Origin: Aliarcobacter sp.
GTDB lineage: Bacteria; Campylobacterota; Campylobacteria; Campylobacterales; Arcobacteraceae
Direction of reading: 5' to 3'
Length of the DNA stretch: 40,706 bases
Assembly: GCA_028703945.1 (NCBI GenBank)
Contig: JAQVLW010000011.1
Coordinates: 1 to 40,706, forward strand
Shown in pieces: positions 26,181 through 34,576 of this stretch; position 1 is the stretch's first letter; each line of letters starts with the position of its first letter. The notes beneath the pieces were generated by a model. That model was not told where the DNA came from and did no database searches. It saw nothing but the letters and a program-made list of their open reading frames with translations. The position numbers and the translations under genes are program-made.

Positions 26181-27416
26181 TTATTGTACATACACATATA
26201 AATTAAAAGTTATAAGTAAAATATTCAAAATCCAAAAAGCCTTTTTATTAAAAACTGAAGCAAGTGAAAAAATCATATAAATCAGCAAAAAATAAAAAGG
26301 TGTTTCTACACTAAAAACATTCATTTTATATGATAAAAAATCTTTTATAAAACCATCAAAATATATGGCAAATCCAAAAATATGTACAACTATTTCAAAT
26401 ACATAAAAAATTGCAAAAAGTATATTAATTATTATTGATAAAAATTGTTCATAAGTTGTTTGAGGAAAATAAAAATGTACTATTGGATTAAAAACCAAAA
26501 ACATCCAAAAATCAAAAAATATAATTTGGAAATATTTATTTAAATTTTTGAAATATTGTATAAATAAAAATATATAAAAGACTGCAATAATCGAAAACCA
26601 AAAACCCAAAGAAAACAAAAATCTTGGAAAAAGTGCTATAACAATCAAAAAAGTAAAAAACAAATTTGTATATGAAACGATTTTTATGTTTGAACGAAGA
26701 AAATAAATAGTTAAAACAAGCATTACAAAAGCTCTTAAAAGGGATGGAATTATATCTGTTAAAATCAAATAATAAAAAAGAAAAACTAAAGAAATTAAAA
26801 TCAAATCATATTTTTTATTTCTATATAAAAAATAGCGTTGGTGAAAAAATGAATATGGGAAATATAAAACCCAATAAATAGTAAATGACAAAACAGCTAA
26901 ATGAAATCCTGAAAGTGCTACAACATGGCTAATTCCATAGTTTGTACAAATATCTCTTAACTCTTTTGAAATAGATGTTCCCAAAAATAGAGTCTGAAAT
27001 AACTCTTTTATCATTTCATCTTCATGGTTTGAGTTAATTTTTACTATGATTTTATCTATAAATTTTGGAGTTCTTTCTATTTTATCAAAATAAATAGCTT
27101 TAGTATAAAAACCTTTTAGATAATCCCAAAAACTAATATTTAAAGAGGCAATTGTCATATTTAAGACATCAAATTTTTTAATATCTTCTGATTTATCAAT
27201 ATTTGCAAAAAAATCAAAATTTTGTGCTTTTAATCTCAAAATATTATATGTTGGCTTTTTATATATATTTAAAACTTCAACTTTTGTTTCATAAATTTCT
27301 TCATCTATAAAATCCAAATATTTATTATATTCTATAGAAAGGTTAATCAAAAAGATTAAAATTAAAAGAATAATTGATACAATTTGTTTACTATAATTTT
27401 TTATTTTAATAATCAT
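26181..27416 (-). CDS. comEC: ComEC/Rec2-family DNA uptake channel, short form
   Basis: A 411-aa polytopic membrane protein. The core competence-domain motif GISHVVALSGFHLAVL (about 163-178) is characteristic of ComEC, and about eight hydrophobic helices follow. An N-terminal helix and an OB-like segment (about 35-115) come first. The C-terminal metallo-beta-lactamase domain of full-length (about 750 aa) ComEC is absent. It should pass single-stranded DNA across the inner membrane during transformation. The start has no Shine-Dalgarno, and a promoter-like sequence lies only seven bases before the ATG. Confidence 0.88.
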   Translation of the reverse strand: MIIKIKNYSKQIVSIILLILIFLINLSIEYNKYLDFIDEEIYETKVEVLNIYKKPTYNILRLKAQNFDFFANIDKSEDIKKFDVLNMTIASLNISFWDYLKGFYTKAIYFDKIERTPKFIDKIIVKINSNHEDEMIKELFQTLFLGTSISKELRDICTNYGISHVVALSGFHLAVLSFTIYWVLYFPYSFFHQRYFLYRNKKYDLILISLVFLFYYLILTDIIPSLLRAFVMLVLTIYFLRSNIKIVSYTNLFFTFLIVIALFPRFLFSLGFWFSIIAVFYIFLFIQYFKNLNKYFQIIFFDFWMFLVFNPIVHFYFPQTTYEQFLSIIINILFAIFYVFEIVVHIFGFAIYFDGFIKDFLSYKMNVFSVETPFYFLLIYMIFSLASVFNKKAFWILNILLITFNLYVYVQ

Positions 27417-27423
27417 ACCAATT

Positions 27424-27451
27424 ATTATACAAAAAATTAGTACAATAACAA
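27424..27451 (-). promoter_or_regulatory. Predicted comEC promoter, very close to the start codon
   Basis: On the minus strand TTGTTA (27451-27446) and a perfect TATAAT (27429-27424) are 16 bases apart. Only seven bases separate the -10 from the ATG at 27416, so the transcript would be leaderless or nearly so. Confidence 0.5.
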
Positions 27452-27475
27452 GTCATTTCGTAAAAAGGATAAAAT

Positions 27476-28012
27476 ATGCAAATATCATCACCCTCATCAA
27501 CATCATTATTTGATACTTTAAGTGAAAATCTTTTATCAAAAAAAACAAATGAAACAGAAGGAAGTTCTTTTGATTCTTTGATAGAAAGAAAAGAAGATTC
27601 ATCAGTAATAATTCATAAAGAAACAACAGAAAATCTAGTAAAAGACCTAATGTCATTATTAAAAACTGGATTTACAGAACAAGAATTAAAAGATATTGAA
27701 GAGATTTTAAAAAAACTAGAAGCATTAAATAAAGACAAATCTTCAGGAAAATCTGATTCATTAACAGATATTGAAAATAGAATTAAACAACTTCAAGCTC
27801 ATTTAAAAGAAGCCCAAGAAAAAGCTACAGGAAGATCAGCTAGAAATTTAGATACTGATACTATTTTAAATTCTGAAATAAAAACTTATGATTCTAAAGA
27901 AAATTTAAATAATATAAAAGATGGTTCAGTATTAAAAGAAAATCAACTAATAGTTGCAAGTGCTAGTGAGCAATTAAGATTATTAGAACAATTAAAACAA
28001 ACGAAAAAATAG
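27476..28012 (+). CDS. Hydrophilic coiled-coil protein, unknown (178 aa)
   Basis: A 178-aa soluble protein rich in Ser, Lys, Glu and Leu, with no signal peptide, membrane helix or cysteine. The N-terminal 50 residues look disordered (Ser/Thr-rich). Residues about 50-90 and 95-120 are heptad-like (for example LKDIEEILKKLEALNKDK and IKQLQAHLKEAQEKA), as is the extreme C-terminus. I recognise no family. AAGGA precedes the ATG. It stands alone on the plus strand between comEC and the ovoA operon; its stop codon is inside a shared terminator hairpin. Confidence 0.75.
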   Translation: MQISSPSSTSLFDTLSENLLSKKTNETEGSSFDSLIERKEDSSVIIHKETTENLVKDLMSLLKTGFTEQELKDIEEILKKLEALNKDKSSGKSDSLTDIENRIKQLQAHLKEAQEKATGRSARNLDTDTILNSEIKTYDSKENLNNIKDGSVLKENQLIVASASEQLRLLEQLKQTKK

Positions 28013-28033
28013 AGTTTTAAACCCTATTTTTTC
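28003..28033. terminator. Bidirectional terminator holding both stop codons
   Basis: A perfect ten-base inverted repeat, GAAAAAATAG (28003-28012) and CTATTTTTTC (28024-28033), with an 11-base loop. The TAG of the plus-strand coiled-coil gene and the TAG of ovoA on the minus strand are mirror parts of the stem. The U-rich 3' arm suits termination in either direction. Confidence 0.75.
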
Positions 28034-30114
28034 TTCCAAATACTCATTTGAGAAATTGTATGTTGGTATTTTCGTGATGTTTCTTTTATCACAAATGGAA
28101 CATCAATTGTTTCTAAAAGTTCAAAATCTACTAGAAGATTCTCTTTTAAAGTATCCAAAGTTTTTACTTCTTTGTTATCTTTAATATATCCACCAAGCCA
28201 ATTTTCTTTTGGTGTATAATCTTCTAGCCATGTATATGGACTTAAAAGAACTAATAATCCATCTTTATTTATTCGTGATGGAATATCATCTAAAAACTTT
28301 TGAGGATAATATAATCTATCAATTAAATTTGAACAAAATATTAAATCAAAACATGTATAAATATCTTTTAAATTACAAGCATCACCTTGCATAAATGTTA
28401 CTTTTTCTTTAATTTTTTCTAATCCTAATTCTTTTAAAGAAATAGCTTTTTCTTCAAAAATTTCACCCTCTTTTTTAACTTTATAAATTAAAGAATCATA
28501 AATTTTAAGTTTAACTCCAACATTTATAAAATTTGTAGAAAAATCAATCCCTATAACATCATCAAATATTTTAGCTAGCTCAAAAGTTGACCTTCCAACA
28601 GAACAACCTAAATCTAAAGCTTTTTTATTATTCATATTTTTTAAATAAGGGTTTAAAAGTTCAACAGAATTTAAACAGAAATTTTTAACTCCAAAATTTT
28701 CACTTCCATAGTGAAAATCACAATATTGAGCAATTAATTCATCTGTTTCATAAACATTATCATTTAATTTTGTTCTATATTCATTTATTGATTTCACATA
28801 TCTAAATCCTGCATGTTGAAAGAAATGCTTTCTAAAGGCATATCTTGCCTCTTTTAAAGTCTCATTTCCCAAAGAAATAAATGACCCACCTTTCATGAGT
28901 GCATGTCTATCATCAAATGTAGGAGTTGTAAAATCATCATATATTGGATGTGCAATAAAATCATCAAAAGGATAAATCGGTGTTAAACTCCATTGCCAAA
29001 CATTTCCAATTACATCATAAAAATCATCAAATTTATACTTATCCACGCTACTTTGATTAAACTGAATAAGTCCAATATTTGCCTCTTTTTCTTGGGCATT
29101 TGTATAATTATATAAAGCATAATATTCATCTTCACTAGGAAGCCTTACTTCAAAACCTAACTTTGAAGATTTATATTTACAAAAAGCTTCCGCTTCATAA
29201 ATATTTATATCAACTGGATAATTTAAAGCAAGTGGAATAACTCTATTTATTTCTCTTAAAAAATAACTATCATCTTTTTTTATCCAAAAAGGTGGATGTT
29301 TTGCTTGAGTAAAATCCAGCCACTCTTTTCCTTCTGTTGAGAAAAATTCAGGTTTATTATAACCACCCTCTTTTACAAACTCTAAAAATTCACCATTTGA
29401 AACAAGATATTTTGATGCTTGAAAATCTTTTATAATAGCTTTATGAAAAGAAAATTCATTATCCCAACCATAATAAATAGGGTTTTCTCTATTCTTTTGT
29501 AAAGTTATAGTTGAGCCTTTTACTTCCAATAACTCATTTTTGGGATAAGTAGTTAAAGCTTCATTTTTATAAGTAAAAATTTCTTCAGATTTTAAAAATT
29601 TAATATCTAACTCTCTTAGAAGAACTGAAGATGTTTCAATATGTATATTTTCATGTTCAATTCCCATCAAAATAATCCACATAGAACTATCCCAATTTAT
29701 AGGCATTGTAAAAGACAAAGTATCAATTAAATCTAAAATTATCTGTTTTACTTCATTTCTATAAGCTTTTGTTTCTTCATATGTTGGCCAAGTATAGTGT
29801 CTTGAATTTAGGTCATCCCAAGACATTTCATCAACACCAATTGCAAAAATTGATTCAAATTTAGGATTAACCCTTTTTTTGATTATATTTGCAAGAGCTA
29901 GTTTATTTATAAAAAATGTTGCGGTATGTCCATAATAAAAAATCAAAGGATGTCTTAATCTATTTGGTTGTTGATACAAAGATTCTTTATCTTTTAATAA
30001 ATCAAAAAGCTTTTCATCTAATTCATAAGTTTGTAAAAACTGCTTTTTAATTTCTTCTCTTTTTTCTTCAATCGTACCTATTGTTAGGTTTACGCTATTT
30101 TTTATATAATTCAT
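28024..30114 (-). CDS. ovoA: Ovothiol biosynthesis enzyme OvoA (5-histidylcysteine sulfoxide synthase and N-methyltransferase)
   Basis: A 696-aa protein with three parts. An N-terminal DinB-like domain has the non-heme iron motif HENIHIE (His154, His158, Glu160, with His63 in YGHTATF as the likely third histidine). A formylglycine-generating-enzyme-like domain spans about 195-442. A C-terminal SAM methyltransferase domain starts near 497, with DLGCSVGRS at 501-509. This matches OvoA, which couples cysteine to histidine oxidatively and methylates the resulting mercaptohistidine. The ATG has AAGGA five bases upstream and overlaps the TPR-protein gene by 20 bases. The separate beta-lyase step (OvoB) is not obvious here. 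Confidence 0.93.
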   Translation of the reverse strand: MNYIKNSVNLTIGTIEEKREEIKKQFLQTYELDEKLFDLLKDKESLYQQPNRLRHPLIFYYGHTATFFINKLALANIIKKRVNPKFESIFAIGVDEMSWDDLNSRHYTWPTYEETKAYRNEVKQIILDLIDTLSFTMPINWDSSMWIILMGIEHENIHIETSSVLLRELDIKFLKSEEIFTYKNEALTTYPKNELLEVKGSTITLQKNRENPIYYGWDNEFSFHKAIIKDFQASKYLVSNGEFLEFVKEGGYNKPEFFSTEGKEWLDFTQAKHPPFWIKKDDSYFLREINRVIPLALNYPVDINIYEAEAFCKYKSSKLGFEVRLPSEDEYYALYNYTNAQEKEANIGLIQFNQSSVDKYKFDDFYDVIGNVWQWSLTPIYPFDDFIAHPIYDDFTTPTFDDRHALMKGGSFISLGNETLKEARYAFRKHFFQHAGFRYVKSINEYRTKLNDNVYETDELIAQYCDFHYGSENFGVKNFCLNSVELLNPYLKNMNNKKALDLGCSVGRSTFELAKIFDDVIGIDFSTNFINVGVKLKIYDSLIYKVKKEGEIFEEKAISLKELGLEKIKEKVTFMQGDACNLKDIYTCFDLIFCSNLIDRLYYPQKFLDDIPSRINKDGLLVLLSPYTWLEDYTPKENWLGGYIKDNKEVKTLDTLKENLLVDFELLETIDVPFVIKETSRKYQHTISQMSIWKKK

Positions 30115-32335
30115 TAAATTCCTTATCTAAAAATTCTATTTTTTTTATTTTATTGTTTTTTTCAAACTCTTTGTATACATTTAATAGCTGGTTTAACTCA
30201 CTTTGCCCTAAATTTAGTAAATGATTTTCAAGCCTTAAAACTATATCTTTTGTATCAATTTTTAGTAAACTTTTTACAATATAATTTTCAATTAAAACCA
30301 TTCCTAATCTTTTTATAGATTTTGTTTTGTCAAGGATAATTAAAGCTTCATTCGTAGTTTCTAAAACTTCATTACATAAAGATAAATCCATAATATTTGA
30401 AATTTTGTATAAAATATTTAATGCAAAATTATGTAAAACAACTGGCATTTCATCCCTATCACCAACTGATTGTTTTAAAATCATTCCCAGTCGTCCAAGT
30501 TTTATTGATTTATCAATATTTTTTTCATCTTTTGAAGTTTGCAAAATATATTTATATCTATAAGAAATAGCCATATTTACAAAAGTCCCACCATATTCAA
30601 AAGCTCCTAAAGTTGGTATTGATAAGCATTTTTTATAATAAGCTATTGCTTCATCATAATTTTCATTCCACTCTTGTAAATTTGCTTTTATATTATAAAA
30701 ATGCCACAACCATAAAGGATTATTATCTTCACTATGAGAAAACAGTAAGCTTTCTAACTTATTTAACGATTCTATTCCTTCTTGTTTTAAACTTTCATTT
30801 CTTTGTGAAATGATAATCCAAACAGCTTTTCTTTGATAATATCTAACTTCTATATCATTTGGTTTAAAATCTTTTCCTAAATTAAGCTCTTTTGGCAAAC
30901 TATTATATGCTTGTTCAAATTTTCCCATTCTTTCATATAATGAACAAATATTTAAAGCATATTTATTTGGATTTATTTCATATAAATATTGATTTAAAAG
31001 TATTGCTTGTTCAAAATGACCATTTCTTTCAAATAAAAATGCTAAATCATTTAAAGCTTCTATTGAAATTTTTCTATAATAAGAGTTATTTGAACTTTCA
31101 AAAGTATTTACATCATTAAAATCAAACATCAATCCAGCTATTTCAAACCAATAAAAATTAATTAATTCATATTGTTGTTTATTTTTAATTGAACTAATAA
31201 GTTTTTCCAAAATTTTTATAGTTCGTCTTTGGTCAAGTACAATATCTTTTACATAATAATATAAAATTAAAAAAGATATTGGATTTTCAAAAGTGGCAAC
31301 ACACTCTTCTATATGATTTCTTAAATAATAAGCCAATCTTCTTTCTTCATCACTTAAATCTTTAAAAGTAACATTTGAAGTAAAAAAGACTTGTAATGAT
31401 TTTTCTTGAGCTAGAAATTTAAAATCATCAAAACTTCTATTTATAAAATTTTGAAATCCAAAAATAAGTTGATTTTTAGAATCTTGTTCATCTTTAGTGA
31501 AGTTTTTACCACAATATTCAAAAAGTTCCAAAGATATAAAAGTTTTTTTATCTCTTTGTTTTAAAATAACAGTTGAGCAAAGTTGCATTAAAGAGTACAA
31601 TTTTTGCTCTTTTGATGATAATAAAATCTCAATATCGCACTTTTTAGAGCTATTTTCATCTCTAATTATTTCTATATCTAAAATACCAAGTTTTTTTAAT
31701 CTTTTAGTGATATTTTGTAATTTATCATTTCTAACATAAAAATTTATAGTTAAAAATCTATTTAAAATCGTACTTGTAAATATCTTCCAAAGCCAATGAT
31801 TTGAGTCTTCCAAATCAAAATTATAAAGGTGAATATTCATTTCTTTATCAAAATTAAAAAGTGTTAATTCTAATTTCTTTAATTTTCTAATATCTTTATT
31901 AAACCATGAAGATATTAGATTTTTAAACTCATTTCCTTCTCCATCTAAAATTGATGGCATCATTAATACACCAAAGAAAAAAACTAAAACAAAACCAAAA
32001 GCTATATAATCATTTAATTCCCAAGAAAAAGGCATCTCAAAAACAATTTTTTTCAAAAAATCTTCATATATAGAAACTGATAAAAATGCTACTAAAATTA
32101 CAAAAACAGAAATTACAGAAATAAAAGTTGAAGAAAATTTCTTTTTAAAAAAATAAAAAAAAGATGAACTTCCTGCCAATAAATTTACATCCTGTTCAAA
32201 TTTATCTAAACTATCATTCTCACAATAAGTTATGTATAAATCATCATTTTTCTTTATAACACAACTTTCATCTACAGTTTTTCTCTTTGAATTACAAAGC
32301 TTTGAAATATGGATAAAACAATTAGGTTGATTCAT
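30095..32335 (-). CDS. Membrane-anchored TPR-containing protein, unknown (746 aa)
   Basis: A 746-aa protein with a short N-terminal cytoplasmic-looking segment containing several cysteines (Cys6, Cys14, Cys25, Cys38) and two transmembrane helices at about 68-91 and 108-130. A large soluble region follows. The C-terminal half contains TPR-like helical pairs (for example NDLAFLFERNGHFEQAILLNQYLYEINP and IKANLQEWNENYDEAIAYYKKCLS, around 425-600). I assign no enzymatic function. It starts in a four-base ATGA overlap with the cyclotransferase gene and ends 20 bases inside ovoA, so it is tightly coupled to both. A scaffold or sensor role is only inference. Confidence 0.82.
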   Translation of the reverse strand: MNQPNCFIHISKLCNSKRKTVDESCVIKKNDDLYITYCENDSLDKFEQDVNLLAGSSSFFYFFKKKFSSTFISVISVFVILVAFLSVSIYEDFLKKIVFEMPFSWELNDYIAFGFVLVFFFGVLMMPSILDGEGNEFKNLISSWFNKDIRKLKKLELTLFNFDKEMNIHLYNFDLEDSNHWLWKIFTSTILNRFLTINFYVRNDKLQNITKRLKKLGILDIEIIRDENSSKKCDIEILLSSKEQKLYSLMQLCSTVILKQRDKKTFISLELFEYCGKNFTKDEQDSKNQLIFGFQNFINRSFDDFKFLAQEKSLQVFFTSNVTFKDLSDEERRLAYYLRNHIEECVATFENPISFLILYYYVKDIVLDQRRTIKILEKLISSIKNKQQYELINFYWFEIAGLMFDFNDVNTFESSNNSYYRKISIEALNDLAFLFERNGHFEQAILLNQYLYEINPNKYALNICSLYERMGKFEQAYNSLPKELNLGKDFKPNDIEVRYYQRKAVWIIISQRNESLKQEGIESLNKLESLLFSHSEDNNPLWLWHFYNIKANLQEWNENYDEAIAYYKKCLSIPTLGAFEYGGTFVNMAISYRYKYILQTSKDEKNIDKSIKLGRLGMILKQSVGDRDEMPVVLHNFALNILYKISNIMDLSLCNEVLETTNEALIILDKTKSIKRLGMVLIENYIVKSLLKIDTKDIVLRLENHLLNLGQSELNQLLNVYKEFEKNNKIKKIEFLDKEFNELYKK

Positions 32336-32898
32336 TTTAGGTTTTTTATTCCTTCTCTTGCTATTTTATTTTGAAGTGAATCTGTAAATGTATAAGACCC
32401 ATCTTTTAAAGAAAAATTATAATTTTCAAAGGTTTTTTCAAAACCTTTAATAAAATTATCATCATAATTTTTCAAAGCCTCTTTTACTATTTCTATATAT
32501 TTAATTGGAATAAATGTATTTTCTTGCCCAATAAATGCAATTTTTTCTTTTTTTGTTGTCATAAAAGCTATTAAATCACTTTTTATTGTTTCATCTAAAA
32601 CATCGGTTGATTTTATAACTATACAACTATAATTTTTTTCTCTTATTTTTAAAACTTCTAATTCTTCATCTGAAATTTCTATTACCACTCCATCTAAAAT
32701 AGAATTTTTATTTTCTTGAATATTTAAAAAAACTCCATTTACATTTTTATCTTCAAAAGCAATAGATTCTATTGCATTCCAAACTCTTTCATAACCTTTT
32801 ATTTTTATTGGTTTTAAATCATTTTGGCTTAAAACCCTTTTGAAAGATTTTTGAGCAGATGCTAAATTTATTAAAGAACCAAAACCAAATAAATACAT
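32332..32898 (-). CDS. Gamma-glutamylcyclotransferase-fold protein
   Basis: A 188-aa protein that starts with LFGFGSLIN, the substrate-binding loop of the gamma-glutamylcyclotransferase superfamily. A catalytic-type Glu is present in LKIREKNY (Glu87). Known members release 5-oxoproline from gamma-glutamyl peptides or glutathione, and others act on different amines. The C-terminal 60 residues are less typical. It lies one base after the RraA-like gene and overlaps the TPR gene by four. Given ovoA downstream, a role in supplying or recycling cysteine is possible but unproven. Confidence 0.82.
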   Translation of the reverse strand: MYLFGFGSLINLASAQKSFKRVLSQNDLKPIKIKGYERVWNAIESIAFEDKNVNGVFLNIQENKNSILDGVVIEISDEELEVLKIREKNYSCIVIKSTDVLDETIKSDLIAFMTTKKEKIAFIGQENTFIPIKYIEIVKEALKNYDDNFIKGFEKTFENYNFSLKDGSYTFTDSLQNKIAREGIKNLK

Positions 32899-32899
32899 T

Positions 32900-33379
32900 T
32901 TAAACCAATCTTTCTTTACAAATTACTATTCCATCAGAATCAACATACACATAATCACCTGAATTAATCTCAACATCATCAATAACAAGAGGAACTCTTA
33001 TTTGTCCATCTTGAGCAGGAATATATTTTCGAGGACAAGTTCCTTTGGCAATAAGTCCAATATCAAACTCTTTAGTTGTAACAGTATCTCTTACATAACC
33101 ATTTACTATAATTCCCTCAAATTTATTATCACTTGCGAATTTCATCAAATTATCACCAACAACAGCAAAATATCTCATATTTACATCAACAATAACAACC
33201 TTTCCAATTCCATCATTATTCTTTAAAAATGCAGCTAAATCTTTATTGTTTTTATCAAGTTTAATAGTTATTACTTCACCTTTAAATTTTTTATTTCCAC
33301 CATAAGACTGAAAATCAGGCCCTAAAACTTCTGTTTTATCACTAAAGTTATCGCATAAATCTGCTGTAAAAAATCCCAT
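32900..33379 (-). CDS. RraA-family protein
   Basis: A 159-aa protein from the chosen start. FTADLCDNFSD, GKVVIVDVN, GDNLMKFA, GIIVNGYVRDT and the GDYVYVDSDGIVI ending match the RraA / class II HMG aldolase-like family, at about the length of E. coli RraA. The frame extends upstream to 33406, but the ATG at 33379 has AGGA eight bases upstream and gives the family N-terminus. The Asp-x20-Arg-Asp pattern is present, but the acidic residue at Arg+4 seen in aldolases is Thr. E. coli RraA inhibits RNase E; Campylobacterota are generally thought to lack RNase E, so another role is likely. Confidence 0.88.
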   Translation of the reverse strand: MGFFTADLCDNFSDKTEVLGPDFQSYGGNKKFKGEVITIKLDKNNKDLAAFLKNNDGIGKVVIVDVNMRYFAVVGDNLMKFASDNKFEGIIVNGYVRDTVTTKEFDIGLIAKGTCPRKYIPAQDGQIRVPLVIDDVEINSGDYVYVDSDGIVICKERLV

Positions 33380-33493
33380 AATATAATTCCTTTTATTTAA
33401 ATTCATTAGTAGCTATTATTATCTCATTTTAGTATTAAATTATTCTTATTATTTACGCAAATTTGATACAATACAATTCTTTAAAGGAATTAT

Positions 33494-34477
33494 ATGAAGC
33501 TTATTTTTAATACATTTTTGGTACTTTTTATTTTATTTATTAGTGGTTGCAGTTCAAAAAGATTAACAATAAAAGCTCTTCAACCCTCAAAAATAGAAAA
33601 TGAAAAAATTCATACAATAAGAATTGATAGGTTTTATAGGGATGATGTAAACCAAACTGAAAGTATCACAAACAAAATAGCAAATAAAATAGTTGACAAT
33701 CAAAGAGTATTCGAAGTAAAATATAATGATTTTGGAACAGATGCTGTATTAACAGGTGATGTTTTAAATTCATCATTAAATACCTATGTTTATTATAGAA
33801 CTGAAATAGATTATTCAAGATGTAGATTTTATAGATATGATGAAAGAAATAAAATCAGAGAGTGTATAGAATACCAAATTAGAAGTATTCCTTGTGAAAA
33901 AAGAGAATACAATGTTACAACAAGTATAAAACTTATAAAACCAATAACAAATGCATTAATATTCTCAAAAACATATGATAAATCAAGCTTTGATGATATG
34001 TGTTATGACAGACACCCTTATTATCCTTTTTATCCTGATTCTAGGGATAAATTTAGAGTAAACACTCAAATAGCAAATGATATTTCAAGTGATATTTTAG
34101 ATGATATTTCGCCACATTATGTATATTATGATATTGAAATAATTGACGAACTAGATAAAGGTACTTTAACTTTTTCAAAAGAACAAGAAAAAAGATTTGA
34201 AAAGGTTGTTGAATTAATTGTAACAAAAAATCTTGATTTAGCAAAAATTGAACTAGAAAATTTAGATAAAGATTTCAAGCAAAAAAGTTTTGAAGTTATC
34301 TATAATTTAGCACTAATAAATGAAGCATATAATCAACTAAAAATTGCAAATGAACTTTATAATGAAGCGAAAATGTTAACTTTAAATACAAAATATTTAG
34401 ATTTAGCTAATTATGGAATAAGTAGAACAAGTAGAAATTTAGAACAAAAAATAAAAGCTAAATCTCAATTACCATAG
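33494..34477 (+). CDS. Predicted lipoprotein, unknown function
   Basis: A 327-aa protein with a lipoprotein signal peptide: a hydrophobic core, then FISGCSS with the lipidated Cys at position 19. The middle region (30-200) is beta-rich and has several Cys (for example RCRFYRY, RECIEY, IPCEKREY, DDMCYDRHPYY). The C-terminal 90 residues look helical and TPR-like (FEVIYNLALINEAYNQLKIANELYNEA). No known family is clear. AAAGGAA precedes the ATG. It is divergent from the ovoA operon. Confidence 0.82.
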   Translation: MKLIFNTFLVLFILFISGCSSKRLTIKALQPSKIENEKIHTIRIDRFYRDDVNQTESITNKIANKIVDNQRVFEVKYNDFGTDAVLTGDVLNSSLNTYVYYRTEIDYSRCRFYRYDERNKIRECIEYQIRSIPCEKREYNVTTSIKLIKPITNALIFSKTYDKSSFDDMCYDRHPYYPFYPDSRDKFRVNTQIANDISSDILDDISPHYVYYDIEIIDELDKGTLTFSKEQEKRFEKVVELIVTKNLDLAKIELENLDKDFKQKSFEVIYNLALINEAYNQLKIANELYNEAKMLTLNTKYLDLANYGISRTSRNLEQKIKAKSQLP

Positions 34478-34576
34478 CTTATAAAATAGCCATTTACCAA
34501 CTTTTAACCATTATTTTTGTATATTAAATTTTTATTATAAATATTAAAATTTTTAAACAAAAAAAGGTTAGATAAG

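Noticed and set aside
33380-33406. Upstream ATG for the RraA-like gene
   Set aside because: The ATG at 33379 has AGGA at good spacing and the upstream nine codons contain that very site.
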